Shown here: piece by piece, positions 58,700 through 64,000 of the stretch
Layout: each line of letters begins with the position of its first letter
How positions within the stretch are numbered: the stretch's first letter is position 1
Assembly: GCA_050329835.1 (NCBI GenBank)
Contig: JBHJOJ010000002.1
Span: 12,785 to 76,784, forward strand
Length of the DNA: 64,000 nt
Direction of reading: 5' to 3'
Source: JANNOG01 sp050329835
Lineage (GTDB): Bacteria > Actinomycetota > Actinomycetes > Actinomycetales > JBBAYJ01
The notes under the pieces: generated by a model
Database searches by the model: none
Told to the model about the DNA's origin: nothing
The model's input: only the letters and a program-made list of their open reading frames with translations
Made by a program: the position numbers and the translations under genes

Positions 58700-60964
58700 G
58701 TGGGTCCGCCCGCGCCGACCCGCCCGAGGAGCACCGCCATCTCCGCCACCGTCAGCAGCGGCACCGCACCTGCCCGCCCGGACCAGCCACCGCCCGGTGA
58801 CGAGGCCGCCCGCGCAGCCTTGCGGGCGGCCGAGCAGGACGTTCTCGACGAGCTGTACCGGCTGCTCGAGGCCGAGACCCGCCGGACCGCCGAGGCGCTG
58901 CGCGCTGCCGCCGCGGCCGACATCGGCGGCACCCCGGCGGCCCGGCTGGAGCAGGAGGCGCTCGCCCGCAGCCACGCCCAGCGGCTCACCCAGCTGCAGG
59001 CCGCGGTGGACCGGCTCTGCTTCGGCCGGATCGACCGGGAGGACGGGACCTCGTTCCATCTCGGGCGGGTGGGCCTGGCCCGGGACGGCGGCGAGGGACG
59101 GGCGCTGCTGGACTGGCGCGCCCCGGCCGCCGCCGCGTTCTACCAGGCGACGGGGGCGCAGCGGATGGGGCTCGTCCGCCGCCGCCACCTGCGCACCCGG
59201 GACCGGCAGGTCACCGACGTCCACGACGAGCTGCTGAGCCTCGACGCGGGCACCGACCCGGGGGCGGACGCCGCCCTCGACACCGACTCGGCGCTGCTGG
59301 CCGCGCTGGAGGCACCCCGCGACGGGCGGATGCACGAGGTCGTCGCGACCATCCAGGCCGAGCAGGACCGGATCGTCCGCGCACCGCTGCGAGGCGCCCT
59401 CGTCGTCCAGGGAGCACCCGGCACCGGCAAGACCGTCGTCGCGCTCCACCGGGCCGCGTACCTGCTCTACACCTACCGGGAACAGCTGCGGTCCGGGGTG
59501 CTCATCGTCGGCCCGGGCGAGACGTTCCTCCGCTACATCGGCCAGGTCCTGCCGTCGCTCGGCGAGACCGGTGCGGTGCTCCGCCCGCTCGGCGGGCTCC
59601 ACGAGGGAGCCGAGGCCACGGCGGTCGACGCCCCGCCCGTCGCGGCGCTCAAGGGCGACCTGCGGATGGCGGAGGTGCTGCGCCGGGCCACCGCCCGGCT
59701 GCCGTCGGTGCCGGAGCGGCCGGTCCCCCTCGACGTGGACGGCGACATCGTGCTGCTGCGGCCCCGCGACGTCGAGGACGCGGTCCGGCGCGCGCGGTCC
59801 GAGGGCGCCCTGCACAACGAGGCCCGTGTGACGTTCGTCCACCACGTCCTCGAGCGTCTCCTCCGGCAGCTCGGGCGGGTGGCGGGCTACGCCCCGGAGG
59901 ACGTCACGGGGGCGACCCGCACGGAGCTGCTCCGGGCACTGCACGCCAGTCGGGACGTCCGCCGCGAGGTCAACCGCTGTTGGCCGCTCACCACCCCGGA
60001 ACGCCTGCTCGCCCGCCTGTTCCGGGACCCGGCGCGGCTCCGGGCGGCGGCCGGCGACCTGCTGGGCACCGAGGAGCGGGCACTGCTGCACCGCGACGAC
60101 CCGGAGGCACCCTGGACGGTGGCCGACGTGGCCCTGCTCGACGAGGCAGCGGAGATCCTGGGCGAGGACCCGGAACCCCGCCGCCGCGCCGCCGCGGCCG
60201 CCGCCGCCACCCGCGCCCAGGAGCTGCAGTACGCCCGCGGCGTGGCCGACATGACGGGCACGAGCGACGCCGTCGACACCGAGCGCCTGGCCGCCCGCTA
60301 CGCCGCGGCCGGTCCGGACGACGACGACCACGGGCCCCGCGCCTACGGCCATGTCGTCGTCGACGAGGCGCAGGAGCTGACCGCCATGCAGTGGCGCGCG
60401 GTGCTGCGCCGGTGCCCGACCCGCTCGATGACCGTCGTCGGGGACATGGGCCAGGCCACCAGCCCGGGGGCGGCCGCCTCGTGGGAGCAGGCGTTCGCCC
60501 CCCACCTGGACCGGGACCGCTGGAGCGTCGGCGAGCTCACGGTCAACTACCGGCTCCCCCGCGGGATCAACGACCTCGCCCATGCCGCGATGCAGGACCT
60601 CGGGGTCGAGGTGTCGCCGGCCCGTGCGGTGCGGGAGGGCCACGACGCCGTGACCGCCTGGACGGTGGTCGGCGGCGACCCCTCGGCCACCGCCCGCGAG
60701 GTCGTGGACCGGGAGCTCACGGGGGAGGCCGGCACGGTGGCGGTGCTGGCGGTCGGCGACCGGCTGGCCGGCCTGCGCCGCCCCGGCCCGCCCGGCTACG
60801 AGCGGCTCGCCGTCCTCTCCCCGGTCGAGGCGAAGGGCCTGGAGTTCGACGCGGTCGTCCTGGTGTGCCCGTCGGAGGTCCTCGCCGATGTCGGCCCGCG
60901 GGGCCTCTACGTCGCCCTCACCCGTGCCACCCAGCGGCTCCACGTGGTCGGTGCGCTGCCGTGA
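58700..60964 (+). CDS. HelD-like superfamily 1 helicase/ATPase
   Basis: 754 residues from GTG 58700. Seen: a helical N-terminal arm, P-loop GAPGTGKTVVALHRAA (about residue 235), the helicase motif II VVVDEAQELTAMQW (about 550), VVGDMGQATSP (motif III), and a late motif VEAKGLEFDAVVL with LYVALTRATQRL (motif VI). HelD proteins bind RNA polymerase and release stalled complexes; some actinobacterial members protect against rifamycins. Start is uncertain: GAGGAG at 58726-58731 sits 7 nt before an in-frame ATC at 58739, which would give a conventional-looking N-terminus if ATC initiated or were ATG. Confidence 0.88.
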   Translation: MGPPAPTRPRSTAISATVSSGTAPARPDQPPPGDEAARAALRAAEQDVLDELYRLLEAETRRTAEALRAAAAADIGGTPAARLEQEALARSHAQRLTQLQAAVDRLCFGRIDREDGTSFHLGRVGLARDGGEGRALLDWRAPAAAAFYQATGAQRMGLVRRRHLRTRDRQVTDVHDELLSLDAGTDPGADAALDTDSALLAALEAPRDGRMHEVVATIQAEQDRIVRAPLRGALVVQGAPGTGKTVVALHRAAYLLYTYREQLRSGVLIVGPGETFLRYIGQVLPSLGETGAVLRPLGGLHEGAEATAVDAPPVAALKGDLRMAEVLRRATARLPSVPERPVPLDVDGDIVLLRPRDVEDAVRRARSEGALHNEARVTFVHHVLERLLRQLGRVAGYAPEDVTGATRTELLRALHASRDVRREVNRCWPLTTPERLLARLFRDPARLRAAAGDLLGTEERALLHRDDPEAPWTVADVALLDEAAEILGEDPEPRRRAAAAAAATRAQELQYARGVADMTGTSDAVDTERLAARYAAAGPDDDDHGPRAYGHVVVDEAQELTAMQWRAVLRRCPTRSMTVVGDMGQATSPGAAASWEQAFAPHLDRDRWSVGELTVNYRLPRGINDLAHAAMQDLGVEVSPARAVREGHDAVTAWTVVGGDPSATAREVVDRELTGEAGTVAVLAVGDRLAGLRRPGPPGYERLAVLSPVEAKGLEFDAVVLVCPSEVLADVGPRGLYVALTRATQRLHVVGALP

Positions 60965-60971
60965 CGCACTG

Positions 60972-61250
60972 TCACCTGCGGTAGGCATCCCGTCGGTGGT
61001 CGACGTCGAGCACCTTCACGATCATTCGCTCGTCGTCGATCTCGTACCTGACTCGGTACTCACCGCGACGTGCCCGCCACAATCCCTCGAACGGCGCCCG
61101 TAGCGGGGCACCTACACGATGCGGGGAGTCACGCAGCGGGCCGTCGATGAACTCCCATGCGGCGAACGCGGCCGCACCAGGTAGCGATTCCGCGAGCGCA
61201 CGTCGGGCGCCGGGGGACAGGACGAGGTCGTATCGCGTCGGCTCAGGCAC
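60972..61250 (-). CDS. RelE/ParE-family toxin
   Basis: 92 residues with the RelE fold: N-terminal helix pair (LSPGARRALAESLP), LRGAPLRAPFEGLWRARRG-like core with conserved Arg, then YRVRYEI and MIVKVLDVDHRRDAY at the end. RelE proteins cleave mRNA in the ribosome; ParE proteins hit gyrase. The catalytic-type arginines and the late DVDHR motif favour RelE. It overlaps the antitoxin gene by 8 bp and follows it in the same transcript, the normal order. Confidence 0.9.
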   Translation of the reverse strand: MPEPTRYDLVLSPGARRALAESLPGAAAFAAWEFIDGPLRDSPHRVGAPLRAPFEGLWRARRGEYRVRYEIDDERMIVKVLDVDHRRDAYRR

Positions 61251-61530
61251 CGTCGCGCTCGCGACGAGCCGTCATGACGTCCGCCATCGCGGCTGCCGAG
61301 ACCCCCAGGCCGGCGTCGAGATCCTGACGGGCCTGGACGACACGGCGGATCGCCGGTCCGTCCGTCAGGAGCTCCAACGTCGCCTCGAGCGACTCGAGAT
61401 CCTCGGCGGACATGAGGACCAGGTACGAGCGTCCGTTCTTGGTGATCGTGACCCGGTTATGGGTCCGATGGACCTCGTCGGCGATCTGGGACAGCTTGGC
61501 CTTGGCCTCCGAGAGCGGGATCGCTGTCAT
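61243..61530 (-). CDS. Phd/YefM-family antitoxin
   Basis: 95 residues from ATG 61530. The N-terminus (IPLSEAKAKLSQIADEV, then RVTITKNGRSYLVLMSAEDLESL) is a typical Phd/YefM DNA-binding domain; the C-terminal half is the acidic, flexible toxin-binding part. The pair with the RelE gene is a type II toxin-antitoxin system. The start codon falls within an inverted repeat, so the antitoxin probably represses its own promoter there. Confidence 0.92.
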   Translation of the reverse strand: MTAIPLSEAKAKLSQIADEVHRTHNRVTITKNGRSYLVLMSAEDLESLEATLELLTDGPAIRRVVQARQDLDAGLGVSAAAMADVMTARRERDGA

Positions 61531-61550
61531 GGACCAGAATTGTAGTCCAT
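61529..61550 (-). promoter_or_regulatory. Operator and likely leaderless promoter of the RelE/Phd pair
   Basis: ATGGAC (61529-61534) and GTCCAT (61545-61550) form an inverted repeat. On the minus strand TACAAT (61544-61539) is a good -10 element only 8 nt from the antitoxin ATG, so the transcript probably begins at or near the start codon. No clear -35 was found. Confidence 0.5.
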
Positions 61551-61598
61551 AAAATCGGGTGACGGAGGGACGGCCTCGCCCGCACGCCACCGACGGTG

Positions 61599-61976
61599 TC
61601 ATCCGAGGACGGCGAGGCCCAGGGTCCAGCCGGCGAGCGCCGCGGCGATCCCCGCGGCGAGGCTCGCGGCGACGTTCGCCAGGGCCCGGCCCCGGGCGCC
61701 GGTGAGGACCAACTGTGCCGTGTCGACGGCGAGTGTGCTCCAGGTGGTGAAGGCACCGGCGAACCCGACACCCGCCAGCGCCATCAGCTCGGCGCCCGCC
61801 GCGCCCGTGGCGGCCGCCGCCAGCAGGACGCCGAGCACCAGCGACCCCGTGACGTTGACGACGAGCGTCCCCCACGGGAACGCGCTCCCGATCCGGGCCT
61901 GCACCGCCCCGCCCAGGGCCCACCGGCACCCGGCGCCGAGCGCCGCCCCGGCCATGACGAGCAGCGCCGTGGTCAC
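61599..61976 (-). CDS. crcB: CrcB (Fluc) fluoride channel subunit
   Basis: 125 residues with four membrane helices. The family signatures are visible: GAGCRWALG in helix 1, WGTLVVNVTGS in helix 2 and GFAGAFTTWSTL in helix 3, where the Phe/Thr/Ser residues line the fluoride path. GTG start in a GTGA overlap with the second crcB gene. Actinobacteria often carry two crcB genes whose products form a heterodimer. Confidence 0.93.
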   Translation of the reverse strand: MTTALLVMAGAALGAGCRWALGGAVQARIGSAFPWGTLVVNVTGSLVLGVLLAAAATGAAGAELMALAGVGFAGAFTTWSTLAVDTAQLVLTGARGRALANVAASLAAGIAAALAGWTLGLAVLG

Positions 61977-62368
61977 GGGGACACCTCGGACGCCAGCAGC
62001 CGGCGCATGACGAGCATGCCCGCCACCGCGGCGGCCAGGCAGGCCGCGGCGGTGCCGAGCAGGTACACCGTCGCCGCTACGGCACGGCCGTCGGCCAGGA
62101 GCAGCCGGGTCTCGGAGGTGTACGTGGCGAACGTCGTGAAGCTGCCGAGGACGCCGACGGCGAGGAACGCCCGCAGGCGACGGTCACCGGGCAGCACCGC
62201 GGGGAGCGCCACGACGAGGGCGCCGAGCAGCAACGAGCCGCTCGCGTTGGCGGCCAGTGTCGCCCACGGCGCGTCGGCGCCGTCGCCGGGGACGACCGCT
62301 CCCAGCGCCCACCGGGCCAGACCCCCGACAGCGCCCCCGGCCGCGACGACCGCTCCCTCCACGACCAT
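61973..62368 (-). CDS. crcB: CrcB (Fluc) fluoride channel subunit, second copy
   Basis: 131 residues from ATG 62368; a GTG at 62425 would add a 19-residue Gly/Arg-rich stretch that is not part of the fold. Signatures: GGLARWALG, WATLAANASGS and GVLGSFTTFATYTSE. It overlaps and precedes the other subunit gene, so the two are translated together to form an antiparallel heterodimer that exports fluoride. No fluoride riboswitch was recognised upstream. Confidence 0.92.
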   Translation of the reverse strand: MVVEGAVVAAGGAVGGLARWALGAVVPGDGADAPWATLAANASGSLLLGALVVALPAVLPGDRRLRAFLAVGVLGSFTTFATYTSETRLLLADGRAVAATVYLLGTAAACLAAAVAGMLVMRRLLASEVSP

Positions 62369-62435
62369 CGCGATCCCGCCCGCCGACCGACGCCGGCCCG
62401 GGTGTCCGCCCACCACCCCCGCCACCCCGAGGCGG

Positions 62436-63449
62436 TCAGGCCACGGCGCGCAGCGCGGGCACGACCTCCTGCTCGAACAGCTCGATGCCGCTCGTGTCGT
62501 AGGCGGCCTCCGGGAAGTAGCAGATGGCGTAGGTCATGCCCGCCGCCACCAGCGGGCGCAGCTTCTCGACCACCTGCTCGGGGGTGCCGGTCCCCGGCAG
62601 GTGCGGGGCGTAGGCCGCCATCTCGCGGTCGGCGGCGGCCGTCGACACGTGCCGGGACAGCCGGTCCCGGCGCTGGGCGAGACGGTCCGCGACCTCGCGC
62701 TCGTCCCGGCCCAGGACGATGTTGTAGTTGGCGCTGCGGGTGATCTCACCCGGGTCGCGGCCGACGTCACGGCAGTGGCCGGCGAGGATCTCGGACTTGC
62801 GGACGAACCCCTCGAGGGTGCCGTCGAAGTTCGTGTACCTGCCGTACTCGGCGGCGATCCGCAGGGTCTTGCGCTCGCCGCCACCGGCGATCCACAGCGG
62901 GATGCCGCCGTCCTGCAACGGCAGCGGCCGGCAGATCGCCCCGGAGACCCGGTAGTGCTCGCCGTCCAGGGTCGCGATGCCCTGGGTCCACGCCTGGCGC
63001 ATGATCTCGACGCCCTCCCGGAGCATCGCCAGGCGCTGCCCGGCCCCCGGGAAGCCGTAGCCGTAGGCCCGCCACTCGTGCTCGTACCAGCCGGCGCCGA
63101 TGCCCATCTCGACCCGCCCGCCGGACACGACGTCCACCGTGGCCGCGATCTTCGCCAGGTGGGCGGGGTTGCGGTAGCCCATGCAGGTGCACATCTGGCC
63201 GAGCCGGACCCGCGACGTGGCCGCCGCGAACGCCGCCATGAGGGACCACGCCTCGTGGGTGGCCTCGGCGGTGGGCTCGGGCACCGTGTGGACGTGGTCG
63301 TAGACCCAGATCGAGTCCCACGGCCCGGTGTCGGCCCGCTCGGCGAGACCACGCATCACGGCCCAGTGGTCGGCCAGGGGCACGTCGACGAGGTCGTGGC
63401 GCCAGCCCTGCGGGACGAACAGGCCGAAACGGACGGCGGGAGCGGTCAC
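62436..63449 (-). CDS. LLM-class (luciferase-like) F420-dependent oxidoreductase
   Basis: 337 residues from GTG 63449. TIM-barrel segments of the luciferase-like family: FGLFVPQGW at strand 1, WVYDHVHTV, LGQMCTCMGYRNPAHLAKIAATVDVVSGGR and GIGAGWYEHEW, then IPLWIAGGGERKTLRIAAEYG. Actinobacterial members of this type usually use coenzyme F420 rather than FMN and oxidise alcohols or reduce double bonds. The substrate is unknown. It precedes the crcB pair on the same strand, with about 70 bp between. Confidence 0.9.
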   Translation of the reverse strand: MTAPAVRFGLFVPQGWRHDLVDVPLADHWAVMRGLAERADTGPWDSIWVYDHVHTVPEPTAEATHEAWSLMAAFAAATSRVRLGQMCTCMGYRNPAHLAKIAATVDVVSGGRVEMGIGAGWYEHEWRAYGYGFPGAGQRLAMLREGVEIMRQAWTQGIATLDGEHYRVSGAICRPLPLQDGGIPLWIAGGGERKTLRIAAEYGRYTNFDGTLEGFVRKSEILAGHCRDVGRDPGEITRSANYNIVLGRDEREVADRLAQRRDRLSRHVSTAAADREMAAYAPHLPGTGTPEQVVEKLRPLVAAGMTYAICYFPEAAYDTSGIELFEQEVVPALRAVA

Positions 63450-63536
63450 CCGGGCACCTTATGCGGGACCTCCCGTCCCTTCCGTCCGCACCGGGCCGCC
63501 GCCAGGCTGGGCGGTGCCGAGGAGAGGAGCGCCCCG

Positions 63537-64000
63537 ATGGTGGACGTCACCACCGTGCAGGTGTGGGAGCAGGTCCGGAAGCAGATGTTCGCCGTCGTCG
63601 GCATGGTGTCGGCTCGCGGCGAGGGCCGGACGGCGGGGATCGTCCACGCCGTGGACGGGGCAGCGGCTCTACTGCTCGACGGTCGCCGAGGAGTGGAAGA
63701 CGCGCCACATGAGGGCCAACCCGAGCGTGTCCGTCACGGTGCTCGTCCCGAAGAGCGTGCCGCTGCTGCCGTGGATCACCGTCCCGCCGGCGACGATCAC
63801 CTTCGCCGGCACCGCGCGGGTGCTGCCCCCCGACGAGGCGCCGGCGCCGATCGTCGAGAAGCTGCTGAACGGACTGGACCTCGGTGAGGACGGTCGGTCC
63901 TCCCACGCCGTCGTCGAGATCACCCCGGTGGGCGACTTCGTCACCTACGGCATCGGGGTGAGCGCGCGCGGGATGCTGGACACCGAGAAGGCCCGCGGCC
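63537..64000 (+). pseudogene. Pyridoxamine 5'-phosphate oxidase-like protein, frameshifted and cut by window edge
   Basis: ATG 63537 follows GGAGAGGAG. About 40 residues (VWEQVRKQMFAVVGMVSARGEGRTAGIVHAVDG) form the start of a split-barrel flavin-binding oxidase. The matching continuation, RLYCSTVAEEWKTRHMRANP and further to the window end, is one base out of register. Removing one G from the GGGG run at 63657-63660 restores a continuous reading. So this is either a sequence error in an intact gene or a recent pseudogene. The gene continues past 64000. Confidence 0.7.

Noticed and set aside
62369..62435. Fluoride riboswitch before the crcB pair
   Set aside because: The short upstream stretch shows no crcB-motif pseudoknot pattern, and the spacing to the LLM gene is too small.
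63669..63944. Minus-strand small protein opposite the oxidase fragment
   Set aside because: It is the complement of the clearly conserved flavin-binding barrel coding sequence.

Overview
The window is high-GC DNA with GTG starts, four-base ATGA/GTGA gene overlaps, MMPL transporter, F420-type luciferase-like and IcmF genes. It is typical of an actinobacterium (Pseudonocardiales-like is plausible, but species cannot be read from this sequence). About the first 41.6 kb is one end of a modular type I polyketide synthase (PKS) gene cluster. The remaining 22 kb is ordinary chromosomal gene content with several toxin-antitoxin and regulatory modules.

PKS region, 1-41.6 kb. The window opens inside the last KR-ACP of an upstream PKS gene. 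An acyl-CoA dehydrogenase is translationally coupled to it, and a large SARP/AfsR-type regulator converges on that pair. A ~670-bp gap carries repeats and an apparent transposase scrap. A DNA-binding regulator follows, then four colinear PKS genes on the + strand. PKS A has a KSQ loading module (active-site Cys replaced by Gln) with a methylmalonyl-type AT, then module 1. PKS B is module 2 (malonyl-type AT). PKS C is module 3. PKS D holds modules 4 and 5. Modules 1-2 are classic actinobacterial KS-AT-DH-KR-ACP modules with docking helices. Modules 3-5 have a different look (GYSLGE-type ATs in modules 3 and 4, LGGNSL-type ACPs, KS motifs such as QSYCSTS in modules 4-5, no DH). The module 5 AT is broken: its catalytic Ser is Gly, and about 125 residues, including the HAFH region, are missing. 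Immediately downstream is an extender-unit cassette for hydroxymalonyl- or methoxymalonyl-ACP (3-hydroxyacyl dehydrogenase, discrete ACP, acyl-CoA dehydrogenase, FkbH-type HAD protein). No O-methyltransferase for it lies in the window. A type II thioesterase, an MMPL exporter and an APH-family phosphotransferase close the operon. No ER domain, terminal thioesterase or free-standing AT is visible here.

Downstream, 42-64 kb. A TRM11-like methyltransferase plus a small hypothetical protein form a minus-strand pair. A DUF1996 lipoprotein sits behind tandem hairpins, with three 11-bp direct repeats upstream of it. Next come a helix-hairpin-helix protein, a DUF2236/MpaB-type protein, a YnfA-family membrane protein and a patch of frameshifted genes beside a MarR regulator. 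An excisionase-like antitoxin/PIN toxin pair, a Fic protein, and a MarR regulator divergent from an IcmF acyl-CoA mutase gene follow. A branched-chain 2-oxoacid dehydrogenase operon (E1a-E1b-E2, no E3) is next: valine-derived isobutyryl-CoA could be made by this complex and isomerised by IcmF. The end holds a HelD-like helicase preceded by three ~42-bp-spaced repeats, a RelE/Phd pair, two CrcB fluoride channel subunits, an LLM-class oxidoreductase, and a frameshifted flavin-binding oxidase running off the edge.

Together the PKS genes suggest a polyketide started from propionate, extended with methylmalonate, malonate and probably a hydroxylated or methoxylated extender, and exported by the MMPL protein. 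No product is proposed.
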